Positions 33,536-41,530 of a stretch of DNA of 64,000 nucleotides are shown here, piece after piece. Made by a program: the position numbers and the translations under genes. The notes beneath the pieces were generated by a model. That model ran no database searches. It worked only from the letters and a program-made list of their open reading frames with translations, and was not told where the DNA came from. Source of the stretch: Desulfomicrobium sp. ZS1 (GTDB lineage: Bacteria; Desulfobacterota; Desulfovibrionia; Desulfovibrionales; Desulfomicrobiaceae); the NCBI RefSeq assembly GCF_024204645.1, contig NZ_CP100351.1:310001-374000 (forward strand), read 5' to 3'. Position 1 is the first letter of the stretch. Each line of letters starts with the position of its first letter.

Positions 33536-33544
33536 GGTGTCATC

Positions 33545-34414
33545 ATGATCGTATCGGTTGCCAGCGGAAAGGGCGGCACAGGCAAGACCACGGTCACGGC
33601 CTCACTGGCCGTGTCGTGGTCACGGCCGGTGATGGCTGTTGATCTGGATGTGGAAGAACCAAATCTTCATCTTTTTTTGAAACCGGAGGTCACGGATACT
33701 GAAGTCGTGACTATTGAAATTCCCGAAGTAGACGAAAGTAAATGCACATATTGCCGCAAGTGCGCGGAACTGTGTCAGTTTAAGGCCATCGCGGTCATGG
33801 GCACGACCATCATGACCTTTCCGGAGATGTGTCACGGTTGTGGCGGGTGCATGGCCATCTGCCCCGAAGGCGCCATCGGCGTGGGCACTCGTGAGCTTGG
33901 CGTCATGGAGCGCGGCGTTTCCAGGAACGTGCTGCCGTGCCTGACCGGACGACTGCGCGTCGGCGAGGCCATGAGCCCGCCGCTCATGCGCCACGTGCGT
34001 TCGTGCATGCGCGCGGAAAGTGCCGCCAAGTCCATGGACGTGTTGGTCGATGCCCCTCCCGGCGTGAGTTGTCCGGCCATGAGCGCGGTGGCCGACAGCG
34101 ATGTCATCGTGCTGGTCACCGAGCCCACTCCTTTCGGTTTTCATGATTTCAAACTGGCCTGGGAAGCCTTCTCTCCTTACGAGAAGCCCATTGCCGTGGT
34201 CATCAATCGGGCCGGTCTGGGTGACAATCGTGTCTACGAATTCTGTACGGCCCAAAACCTGCCGATTCTGGCTGAAATTCCCTACCGCCGCGACATCGCG
34301 GAACATTACTCCAAGGGAATGATCCTGGCCGAACTCGATGCGGATTTGGGCGAGCTGTTTTCCAAGCTGGGCCGGGACTTGCGGGCGATGGCCAAGGAGG
34401 CCCGATATGCGTGA
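33545..34414 (+). CDS. MinD-type ATPase with inserted 2[4Fe-4S] ferredoxin (ORP operon)
   Basis: A 289-aa protein. Deviant Walker A ASGKGGTGKTT (6-16) is followed by a ferredoxin insert with two CxxCxxCxxxC sets (C67, C70, C73, C77 and C96, C99, C102, C106), then the rest of the MinD fold (VLVDAPPGVSCPAMSAVADSD). Such ATPases occur as a tandem pair in the Desulfovibrio orp operons. It is likely to handle or transfer clusters for the NifX-fold proteins here (inference). Its 3' end overlaps the second ATPase by 8 bases. Confidence 0.92.
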   Translation: MIVSVASGKGGTGKTTVTASLAVSWSRPVMAVDLDVEEPNLHLFLKPEVTDTEVVTIEIPEVDESKCTYCRKCAELCQFKAIAVMGTTIMTFPEMCHGCGGCMAICPEGAIGVGTRELGVMERGVSRNVLPCLTGRLRVGEAMSPPLMRHVRSCMRAESAAKSMDVLVDAPPGVSCPAMSAVADSDVIVLVTEPTPFGFHDFKLAWEAFSPYEKPIAVVINRAGLGDNRVYEFCTAQNLPILAEIPYRRDIAEHYSKGMILAELDADLGELFSKLGRDLRAMAKEARYA

Positions 34415-35279
34415 GGTAGTTGTGATCAGCGGCAAGGGCGGTACCGGAAAAACGTCCCTGACAGCGGCATTTGCCCATTTGGCCGAGAGCAAGGTGATCT
34501 GCGACCTTGATGTGGACGCGCCGGATCTGCATCTCCTGCTTGACCCCACCATCATTCGTGATGAAGCGTTCATTTCCGGGCATGAGGCGGTCATCAATGC
34601 AGAAAAATGCACGGGCTGCGGCCTCTGCGCATCCATGTGCCGTTACGATGCCATAGACGAGAAGGACGGCGTTTTCAGCATCGCTCCGCTACGCTGCGAA
34701 GGGTGCAAGGTCTGCGTAGCCTTCTGCCCTGAACAGGCCATAGATTTTCCCGCCAGGCATTGCGGGCAGCATTACCTGAGCGAGACCCGGTTCGGCCCGA
34801 TGGTGCATGCGCAGCTTTTCCCCGGACAGGAAAATTCGGGGCTTCTGGTTTCGCGCCTGAAGAAGGAGGCCCGCGCACTGGCCGAAGAGCGAGGTCTTGA
34901 TCTGATTTTGTGCGACGGTGCACCGGGTATCGGTTGCCCCGTCATCGCGTCCCTGGCCCAGACGGATCTGGCAGTGGTTGTGACCGAGCCCACCCCGTCG
35001 GGCGTTCACGATCTGGAGCGCGTGGCCAGCCTGTGCGATCATTTTCGCACCAAGGTCGCGGTCGTGGTCAATAAGCACGACCTCAATCCCGAGCAAACAA
35101 GTCGAATTGATGCGCTCTGCTCGGAAAAGGGATACACACTGGTCGCCTTGCTGCCTCACGACACGGCGGTCACCGAGGCCATGGTGCGGCGGCAGGCCAT
35201 TACCGAGGGTGAAGACAGTGACATCGCCACGCAGGTTCGGCAGGCTTGGCGGGCGATTACGAATCTTTTGCAATCGTAA
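34407..35279 (+). CDS. Second MinD-type ATPase with inserted ferredoxin (ORP operon)
   Basis: A 290-aa paralogue of the preceding gene: Walker A ISGKGGTGKTS (7-17), two CxxCxxCxxxC sets (C68, C71, C74, C78; C97, C100, C103, C107), and ILCDGAPGIGCPVIASLAQTDL. ATG 34407 gives the domain start; the longer frame to 34338 lies in the previous gene. The two ATPases probably act as a heterodimer, as the tandem arrangement is conserved. Confidence 0.92.
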   Translation: MREVVVISGKGGTGKTSLTAAFAHLAESKVICDLDVDAPDLHLLLDPTIIRDEAFISGHEAVINAEKCTGCGLCASMCRYDAIDEKDGVFSIAPLRCEGCKVCVAFCPEQAIDFPARHCGQHYLSETRFGPMVHAQLFPGQENSGLLVSRLKKEARALAEERGLDLILCDGAPGIGCPVIASLAQTDLAVVVTEPTPSGVHDLERVASLCDHFRTKVAVVVNKHDLNPEQTSRIDALCSEKGYTLVALLPHDTAVTEAMVRRQAITEGEDSDIATQVRQAWRAITNLLQS

Positions 35280-35300
35280 GTTTATCGAACAAGGAGAAAC

Positions 35301-35684
35301 ATGTTCATGGAAAAAGTTAGAATCGCAGTCCCCTCGTCAAATCCGGGCGGACTTGAAGCAGAAGTCGGTGCCCATTTCGGGCATTGCGACGTGTACACCA
35401 TCATTGACGTCGAGGCCGGTTCCGTAGCGCAGGTCAGCACCCTGCCCAACGTGCCTCACGCCCAGGGCGGATGCATGGCCCCGGTTCAGCATTTGGCGAG
35501 CAACGGGGTCAACCTGCTCATCGCCGGTGGCATGGGCATGCGCCCGCTGATGGGTTTCAACCAGGTCGGCATCCAGGTTTATTATGGCGCCGGCGCTCCG
35601 AATGTCGGAACAGCAGTGGACGCGCTCCTGAAGGGCGCGTTGGTTCCTTTCACCCAGGAATACACCTGCGGCGGTGGCCAATAG
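35301..35684 (+). CDS. NifX-fold protein (orange-protein candidate)
   Basis: A 127-aa stand-alone NifX/ORP-fold protein: MEKVRIAVPSSNPGGLEAEVGAHFGHCDVYTIID, then GGCMAPVQHLASNGVNLLIAGGMGMRPLMGFNQVG and a Cys near the end (YTCGGGQ). SD AAGGAGAAAC precedes the ATG; an ATG two codons in is an alternative start. Family members bind Fe, Mo or Mo-Cu clusters. It follows the two ferredoxin-ATPases, the setting known for the orp2-type operon. Confidence 0.82.
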   Translation: MFMEKVRIAVPSSNPGGLEAEVGAHFGHCDVYTIIDVEAGSVAQVSTLPNVPHAQGGCMAPVQHLASNGVNLLIAGGMGMRPLMGFNQVGIQVYYGAGAPNVGTAVDALLKGALVPFTQEYTCGGGQ

Positions 35685-35760
35685 CCATCCTCCCGGCCGG
35701 ACGATTTAGCCTATGGAGATCGTCTGGCCATTTTTTTAAGCATCCTTGAAGGAGGACGAC

Positions 35761-36120
35761 ATGCAGGTGGTCATTGTCACCGAACGGAATGAGGCACTGC
35801 ACGATTTCGCGCAGGGACTGGGAGGCGATGTCGCGTGGGCGAAGAGCACGGAAGAAGTTCTCGGACGTGCAAAGACCCCGCCCTGGCAGCTTGTCGTGGT
35901 CGACGCGATGACCCCCGGGATGGACTACAAAACTTTTGTGATGGATCTGTTGCGCGTGAACGCCATGCTCAACACCGTGATCATTACGGACATGGGAGAG
36001 GAAGCGTTCCACGAGGACAGCGAGGGGCTCGGAGTGGTTTGTGCCGTGCCGGCCACACCCGGACGGGAGCATGGGGTCAAGGCCATGGACAGGCTCCGCC
36101 AAATGCTGGGGATGGGATAG
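35761..36120 (+). CDS. Degenerate receiver-like protein at the end of the ORP-type operon
   Basis: A 119-aa protein with a CheY-like pattern (LVVVDAMTPGMDYKTFVMDLLRVNAMLNTVIITDMGEEA) but without the acidic pair at the first strand (VIVTERN) and without the usual Lys. D at VVVDAMTPG may remain phospho-accepting. AAGGAGGACGAC precedes ATG 35761; the TTG at 35746 is rejected. Orp operons of Desulfovibrio end with a small protein of unknown function; this may be its counterpart. Confidence 0.6.
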   Translation: MQVVIVTERNEALHDFAQGLGGDVAWAKSTEEVLGRAKTPPWQLVVVDAMTPGMDYKTFVMDLLRVNAMLNTVIITDMGEEAFHEDSEGLGVVCAVPATPGREHGVKAMDRLRQMLGMG

Positions 36121-36245
36121 GCCGCCAGAGGCAGACGGTATTCCGCGCCCAGGGCTTTCATCCCGACGGGTTCAAACCAGTCAGTCCATATTGGGTTGGC
36201 ATGAAATGCAGATCGCAAGTCAACACTGTCTACGTAACGTTTGGT

Positions 36246-36270
36246 GTCATTCCCGCGCAGGCGGGAATCC
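36246..36270 (+). repeat. Dispersed palindromic repeat, copy 6
   Basis: Identical over 25 bases to copies 1 and 2. It faces copy 7, 30 bases away. Confidence 0.85.
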
Positions 36271-36300
36271 ATTCTGCGAATTGCAACCGTTCAAAATCAT

Positions 36301-36325
36301 GGATCCCCACCTGCGCGGGGATGAC
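36301..36325 (-). repeat. Dispersed palindromic repeat, copy 7
   Basis: Reversed variant (GGATCCCCACC to GGGGATGAC). Together copies 6 and 7 can pair with each other to form one long hairpin. The gap 36121-36464 contains these repeats, a CATGCC/GGCATG inverted repeat (about 36360-36377), a terminator and no gene. Confidence 0.85.
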
Positions 36326-36406
36326 TTCCAGGCGAGGCGCAGACTGGTGTTACGGTGCTCATGCCGGGACAGGCATGTAACGAGGCCAATGCCCGTATTC
36401 GTATTG

Positions 36407-36444
36407 AAAAAGGGGGACCATCCTGCGGGACAGTCCCCCTTTTC
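36407..36444. terminator. Bidirectional intrinsic terminator
   Basis: AAAGGGGGAC ending at 36418 pairs with GTCCCCCTTTT starting at 36433; A and T tracts flank both sides. It sits 21 bases past the 3' end of the leftward phosphorelay operon. Confidence 0.88.
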
Positions 36445-36464
36445 TTTCACCTTGTCGCGAAACC

Positions 36465-36890
36465 TTAATTATACTCGTTCATGGCCGCGTCGGCGTACGT
36501 GTCTTCAAGCACCTTGCGCAGACGGAAGGCTCCCTCGATCATGGGGGCGAGTTTCGGCAGACCGTCGATCTTGTCGACATAGCTGAACGCGCCCATGACT
36601 TCGGCCAGGCGGCGGGTCTCCTCGCTGCCGTGTCCGGTGAAGAGCACGACCTGGATCTTGGAATTGATGGCCTTGATCTGTTTCAGGGTCTCGATGCCGT
36701 CGATGCCGGGCATTTCGATGTCGAGGACCACGACATCATAGCTCTTTTTCTTGACCATCTCCAGGGCGTCATCGCCGGTATGGGCCACATCCGGGGACAC
36801 ACCGTAAAGAATATTGAGGCGATCGGCGAGGATGCGGCACAGATCCTTCTCGTCGTCCACGATCAGAAGCTTCATCTTGTTCATGTTCAT
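36465..36890 (-). CDS. Single-domain response regulator
   Basis: A 141-aa receiver with D12-D13, phospho-acceptor D57 (VVVLDIEMPGIDG) and TGHGSEETRRLAEVMGAFSYVDKID. A short helical tail replaces an output domain, so it probably passes phosphate on or acts by protein contact. Overlaps the preceding hybrid kinase gene by 4 bases; last gene of the operon. Confidence 0.9.
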   Translation of the reverse strand: MNMNKMKLLIVDDEKDLCRILADRLNILYGVSPDVAHTGDDALEMVKKKSYDVVVLDIEMPGIDGIETLKQIKAINSKIQVVLFTGHGSEETRRLAEVMGAFSYVDKIDGLPKLAPMIEGAFRLRKVLEDTYADAAMNEYN

Positions 36891-38035
36891 TCCTCCTTGG
36901 CAGATGCCGGGTTTTCCGGCCCGTTATGTTCGTTGTGCGCATGCACGGCCATAGGCACCTTTATGGTGAAGGTCGTACCATGCCCAGGGGTGCTGCGCAC
37001 GGAGATGCTTCCTCCCATGGCCTCGATGATGCCGTGGCAAATAGCCAGCCCCAGTCCAATTCCCTTGCCCACCTCCTTGGTGGAGAAAAAGGGTTCGAAA
37101 ATTCGCGTCAGCAGATGCTCTTCGATGCCGCAGCCCGAATCCTGAACCGAAATAATGAGCTCCGCATCCTCGATGTCGGCCTGAATCGTCAGCAGACGTT
37201 CTTCGGCGGGCGTCGATTCGAGGGCGTCCATGGCATTGTCGACAAGGTTGCCAAGGATCTGGCTCCATTCCGAGTCCGGCAGTTGGACGTCGCGCAACTG
37301 CTCCGGCCAGCGCTTATCGACCCGGATGCCCATCTTTTCGATTTGCGTCTGGCGCGCAATGAGAACTTCGTGCACCAGATCGGGCAGATTCGTGGTCGTC
37401 CCTTTAGCGTCCAAGGCGCACCTCAAGGTCAGCAGCTTGGAGGTGATGGCCTTGCAGCGCAGGCCCTGTCGCCGGATCAGGGCAATGGATTCGAGGATTT
37501 GCTCCCGGCTGTTGTTCTCAAGGGCCGTTTCGTCCAGGATTTCTTCGATCCAGCCCGCTTCATTGAGCACCACCTGCAACGGGTTGTTGATCTCGTGGGC
37601 CACGCCGGTGGCCAGTTCTCCCAGGGCGGCAAGCTTGGCCGTTTCCGCCATGCGCTGCCTGGACATGTTTTCCATCCGTCGCCCTTCAGCCTCCCCGATG
37701 GCCGAAACAAGGGTGTCTATGTCGGCCGGCTTGGTCAGGTAGTCCCGTGCACCGCCTTTCATTCCGGCGACAGCCGTGCCCAGGGTGGTGTCGGCCGTGA
37801 GTAGGATCACTTCCGGCGCGGGCTTTTCGGCTCGCAGCGCGTACATGGTTTCAATCCCGCTCATGCCCGGCATGGTGATATCAAGCACCACGACCTCCGG
37901 CGCAAAGACCCGCGCGACGTCCAATGCCTCCTGCCCGTTGTACGCTGTCCTGACCTCCATGCCGCGCGTGCGCAGGCGTTCGGAGAGCAGATCCGTGAAA
38001 TCACGTTCGTCGTCGACGACCAGGACTCGTACCAT
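36887..38035 (-). CDS. Hybrid receiver-histidine kinase
   Basis: A 382-aa protein with receiver first (1-118; D8-D9, phospho-acceptor D52, K102 in YLTKPAD) and then HisKA (H147 in GVAHEINNPLQ) and HATPase (NLVDNAMDALE, DSGCGI, GKGIGLGLAICHGI). A receiver ahead of the kinase core suggests it is controlled by another kinase in this operon. No membrane segment. Confidence 0.9.
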   Translation of the reverse strand: MVRVLVVDDERDFTDLLSERLRTRGMEVRTAYNGQEALDVARVFAPEVVVLDITMPGMSGIETMYALRAEKPAPEVILLTADTTLGTAVAGMKGGARDYLTKPADIDTLVSAIGEAEGRRMENMSRQRMAETAKLAALGELATGVAHEINNPLQVVLNEAGWIEEILDETALENNSREQILESIALIRRQGLRCKAITSKLLTLRCALDAKGTTTNLPDLVHEVLIARQTQIEKMGIRVDKRWPEQLRDVQLPDSEWSQILGNLVDNAMDALESTPAEERLLTIQADIEDAELIISVQDSGCGIEEHLLTRIFEPFFSTKEVGKGIGLGLAICHGIIEAMGGSISVRSTPGHGTTFTIKVPMAVHAHNEHNGPENPASAKEE

Positions 38036-38041
38036 ATCGTT

Positions 38042-38425
38042 CTACCGCAAAGGCTGTTGTTTGCCTTGGGTCACGGCGTGGACGCTGTCGATCAGCGTAC
38101 CGATGTCCAAGGGTTTTTTGTGGTACATCGCCGCCCCGAGATGAATGCAGGTCTCAAAATCCAGGTCCGAACCATGGCCGCTGAGCATGATCACGGGGAG
38201 ACCGGGCCACTGCTTGCGAATGCGGCGCAACACCTCCACTCCGTTGATCCCCGGCATGCGCAGGTCAAGCACGACCACATCGGGTGGGTTCTCGGCGATC
38301 ATGTCCAGCCCGCTTTGGCCGTCAAACGCAACCGCGGCGGGGAATCCGCGCATCTCAAGCCGCTCTTGCAGCGTGGTCACGAATGCCTCTTCATCATCGA
38401 TGAGTAAAATGCTGGGTTCGTCCAT
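38042..38425 (-). CDS. Single-domain response regulator
   Basis: A 127-aa receiver: D10-D11, phospho-acceptor D54 (VVVLDLRMPGING), MLSGHGSD and MYHKKPLDI. SD AGGAGCAC precedes ATG 38425, so the longer frame to 38494 is rejected. Member of the phosphorelay operon. Confidence 0.9.
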   Translation of the reverse strand: MDEPSILLIDDEEAFVTTLQERLEMRGFPAAVAFDGQSGLDMIAENPPDVVVLDLRMPGINGVEVLRRIRKQWPGLPVIMLSGHGSDLDFETCIHLGAAMYHKKPLDIGTLIDSVHAVTQGKQQPLR

Positions 38426-38448
38426 GTGCTCCTGCCGCGATTGTGTTC

Positions 38449-39075
38449 TTAGCGCTGAACGGGAAAAAAGAGTTGCAACCGACTGCCGTCCCATTCCACG
38501 CGTCCCGGTTCAAGCATTGTCTCCAAAGCGGCGATTCCCTCCCGGTCGGGAATGACCCCTTCCGGGGGACATATGGTCAAGATATGAAAGTCTGTTCCAC
38601 CTTCGAGGTTGACACGCATCACGCCGTCCTTCATGCCTGCACCCACCGCCCATTGCAGCGCTCTGTAACCGCTCATGAGCACCTGCAGGGCACCCATGGA
38701 AACAGGCAAGGCGGTGGACGGGACGTTAAAGTTCAAGGTCGTGCCCTTCAAACGTACGTAACGATCCGCTAACTTGGCCAGGGTTTTGGAGTAGGCGGTC
38801 AGGTCACAGCCTTCGAGCAGGTCCGTGTCCGGCGTGTGAGCCAGACGGCTGGTGGCGTCGAGCAACCCTTTGCCCCGATCCACCTGGAAAGTGATGTTCT
38901 CAAGGGTGCGCTCCATGTTGGGCTTGTGCTTGAAATCAACCCTGGAGTTCACTTTGAGAATGTCGCCGATGAGTCCCGCCGATTCGCGGATAATGGCCAG
39001 GATGTTTTGCATTTCATGCATGGTCTGAGCCGTGACCGTGCCCATGAAACGCGCTTCTTTTGGGATTTCAGGCAT
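38449..39075 (-). CDS. Degenerate histidine kinase-like phosphotransfer protein
   Basis: A 208-aa protein. The first helices contain TMHEMQNILAIIRESAG, an H-box-like motif, followed by a second helix rich in charged residues. The remainder occupies the place of an HATPase domain but lacks N, G1 and G2 boxes, so ATP binding is unlikely. It may act as a dimeric phosphotransfer protein between the receivers encoded on either side. AAGGA precedes ATG 39075. Overlaps the upstream receiver gene by 8 bases. Confidence 0.65.
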   Translation of the reverse strand: MPEIPKEARFMGTVTAQTMHEMQNILAIIRESAGLIGDILKVNSRVDFKHKPNMERTLENITFQVDRGKGLLDATSRLAHTPDTDLLEGCDLTAYSKTLAKLADRYVRLKGTTLNFNVPSTALPVSMGALQVLMSGYRALQWAVGAGMKDGVMRVNLEGGTDFHILTICPPEGVIPDREGIAALETMLEPGRVEWDGSRLQLFFPVQR

Positions 39076-39460
39076 GTGGAGTTCCTTCGGGTAAGCGTAT
39101 GGCCTCGTCGATGGTTCGGATGAGTTCTTCAAGGTCAAGGGGTTTTGTCAGATAGGCGAAGGCGCCATGGCGCATGCCTTCTATCCCGTCGCGTGTCTTG
39201 CCCTGCCCGGTGAGCAGGATGACCTCGACCTTGGGGTGTTCGCTTTTGACCTTTTGCAGAACTTCGATTCCTTTCATTCCCGGCATCATGACGTCCAAAA
39301 CAATCACCTGCGGTACATTGTCGGCCACGGCCTTCAGTGCCGCTTCTCCGTCATGGACAACTCGGGCGTTGACTCCTCTGAGTTCCAAACGTTCGGCCAA
39401 GGTGACGATGAAATCGACTTCATCGTCCACGAGCAGGATGTTCCATGTGTTCATATCCAT
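39068..39460 (-). CDS. Single-domain response regulator
   Basis: A 130-aa receiver: D12-D13, phospho-acceptor D56 (VIVLDVMMPGMKG), LLTGQGKTRDGIEGM and YLTKPLD. Lies two bases after the dCache kinase gene, the probable first phospho-donor. Confidence 0.9.
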   Translation of the reverse strand: MDMNTWNILLVDDEVDFIVTLAERLELRGVNARVVHDGEAALKAVADNVPQVIVLDVMMPGMKGIEVLQKVKSEHPKVEVILLTGQGKTRDGIEGMRHGAFAYLTKPLDLEELIRTIDEAIRLPEGTPHA

Positions 39461-39462
39461 GA

Positions 39463-41178
39463 TTAACCTTCCACAGGGTGTTTGGGCAGCAGGATGGTCA
39501 TGGTGGTGCCCTCGTTCAGTTTGCTTTCGACCTTGATCTCTCCGCCCAAGCGTTTGACGATGCCATACGTGATGGACATGCCGAGCCCGGTGCCTTTTTC
39601 TTTTTTGGTGGTGAAAAACGGTTCAAACATGTTTTTGGCCGTTTCCTCGGACATGCCGCAGCCGTTGTCCTCGATGGAAATGGCGACGTAATGATCGTCC
39701 ACGTTCCAGCTGGACAGCACTATTCGCCCACCGTCGGGCACGGCGGCCAGGGCGTTGTTCAAAATGTTCAGGAAAACTTGCTGGATCTGTCCGTGGTCGG
39801 TGGCGATGTTTGGCAGGTTCTTGGAAAGTTCGCGCCTTAGTTCCACGTTGCGATATTGGGCCTCGCGTTCCAGAAAACCGAGGGTCTCCTCCAACACGGC
39901 GTTGACGTCGAGCACCTCGATCTTCACATCCATACGCTTGGCAAAGCCGAGCATGCGATGGGTGATGCCCCGGCAACGGTCCACGGATCTGAGGATGGAC
40001 TCGATTTGTTTGGAAAACTTTTCCTTTTCCGGAAAATCGGGCCTGAGACCCATAATGTCGCGCATGAGTCCGGCCTTTTCGTTGATGATGGCCAGGGGAT
40101 TGTTGATTTCATGCGCGACGCCCGCGGCCAAGCGACCGATGGAGGACAGCTTCTGGGAATGCTCCATCTGGTGGATGGCACCCAGGCGCTGTTCATCACT
40201 TTCCTGTAGACGGTTGATGAGTACGCTGGTCAAGCGGTAGACGGCCATGAAGATGAAGATGACGCCGGTGACAAATATGACGAGCAGGTCGAGGCGCACC
40301 GTGTACCAAGTGCTGAAAGCCGTCGGCTTGAGTTTGACGGCCACAAGGGCGAAATCCGAATCGGCGATGAATGCCGACGCGATGTAGATGTCGTTTTGAT
40401 CGGGGTCGCGGATGCTCTGCACGTTGGATTCAAAATTCGTTGGAGGCAGGTCGAAGGGCAATAAGTCCAGCACCTTGCCGTAACGGCGAGACTCGGTCTG
40501 CAGGATTCCATTGCGGCTGACCAGAAAAGCGTCGCTGCCCGGTTCCAGGCCCATGGCCGAGATGATGCGGTCGAAATGCATGGTGTCGAGGGTGGCCCGC
40601 AGAATCCACGACTGGCCGCTCTCGGTGGTGTGTCGCACTGCAATGACCACATGGGGAAATTTGCGGAAACCCAGGAACACGTCACTTATGTACGTGCCCT
40701 TGAACTGGACTTGATGAAACCAGTCCTGGGAAGTGTAATTGCGGTCTTTGAGATCGTACGGACCGGCATAGCTGACCTGGTTACCGGCGGTATCGATGAG
40801 CCCAAGATCCACAAATCCGGTGAACTCGCGGCGCATGACCTGAAAGATGCGCTGCAGATTGGCGTCATTTGAGAGCTCGTCGAAAGAGTAGGCCGAGGCG
40901 ATAAAGCTGATGGTCGAGGTTCGCTCGGCCAGGAACAGCTCGAAAGAATGCTTGGCCTTGCCCACCAGCGAGCGCAACGGGGCCTGGATTTCGGCCGACA
41001 TGGAGTTCTGGTGCTCGTAATAATTTATTGCGGCCAGCGAGAGCAGCGGCAACAGGGTGACCAGAGCCATGAGCAAGACGATTTTTCGTCGCAGTAGCTT
41101 GTAGCGGTCTGGGGAATTGATCACCGTGGCCAGATCGGCCTTGATGGCTTCCATGGGGCCGGACAGGATTTTTTTCAT
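39463..41178 (-). CDS. Membrane sensor histidine kinase with periplasmic dCache-like domain
   Basis: A 571-aa kinase. TM1 at about 33-52 and TM2 at about 296-316 bound a 240-residue periplasmic sensor of dCache type (SQDWFHQVQFKGTYISDVFLGFRKFPHVVIAV is typical). Cytosolic core: HisKA with H356 (AAGVAHEINNPL), N-box NILNNALAA, EDNGCGM and GTGLGMSITYGIVK. It overlaps the NifX-fold gene by 4 bases. dCache domains bind small organic molecules; the ligand here may relate to the TauE/SafE substrate (inference). Confidence 0.92.
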   Translation of the reverse strand: MKKILSGPMEAIKADLATVINSPDRYKLLRRKIVLLMALVTLLPLLSLAAINYYEHQNSMSAEIQAPLRSLVGKAKHSFELFLAERTSTISFIASAYSFDELSNDANLQRIFQVMRREFTGFVDLGLIDTAGNQVSYAGPYDLKDRNYTSQDWFHQVQFKGTYISDVFLGFRKFPHVVIAVRHTTESGQSWILRATLDTMHFDRIISAMGLEPGSDAFLVSRNGILQTESRRYGKVLDLLPFDLPPTNFESNVQSIRDPDQNDIYIASAFIADSDFALVAVKLKPTAFSTWYTVRLDLLVIFVTGVIFIFMAVYRLTSVLINRLQESDEQRLGAIHQMEHSQKLSSIGRLAAGVAHEINNPLAIINEKAGLMRDIMGLRPDFPEKEKFSKQIESILRSVDRCRGITHRMLGFAKRMDVKIEVLDVNAVLEETLGFLEREAQYRNVELRRELSKNLPNIATDHGQIQQVFLNILNNALAAVPDGGRIVLSSWNVDDHYVAISIEDNGCGMSEETAKNMFEPFFTTKKEKGTGLGMSITYGIVKRLGGEIKVESKLNEGTTMTILLPKHPVEG

Positions 41179-41528
41179 GTCGTTTCCATTGCCCGGTCGT
41201 AGAGGATGTCTCCGGCTTTGAGTGCTCCTTCCGTCAGGCGGGAGACAACGCGTTCCACCGGACCCATGACCGAGTCGATGACGTCGATGCGCTTCCAGCG
41301 CAGATAGTGGTAATACTCGTCCTCAATGCCTCCGCAGACGATGGTGCCGATGTCCCGGGAAAGGGCCAGATCGCACAGTTCGTCTCCGGAAGCGTAAGCC
41401 AGAAGAAAGGACTTGCGCAAGACGATTTCTCCACCATCGGAAATGGTCAGCAGCAGCGCTTCAGTGGTTAGATCGAAGCGAGGAGCGATTTCGTCTTTGG
41501 CGACGGTGATCAGCACGCGGCGTTCCAT
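41175..41528 (-). CDS. NifX-fold protein inside a phosphorelay operon
   Basis: A 117-aa protein with the COG1433 pattern MERRVLITVAKDEIAPRFDLTTEALLLTISDG and GTIVCGGIEDEYYHYLRWKRIDVIDSVMGPVERVV. It lies between a sigma-54-like PAS protein and the membrane kinase, overlapping the latter by 4 bases. A single internal Cys (TIVCGG) is shared with the 8842 paralogue (LICGA). Role as metal or redox sensor input is possible but unproven. Confidence 0.75.
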   Translation of the reverse strand: MERRVLITVAKDEIAPRFDLTTEALLLTISDGGEIVLRKSFLLAYASGDELCDLALSRDIGTIVCGGIEDEYYHYLRWKRIDVIDSVMGPVERVVSRLTEGALKAGDILYDRAMETT

Positions 41529-41530
41529 TG

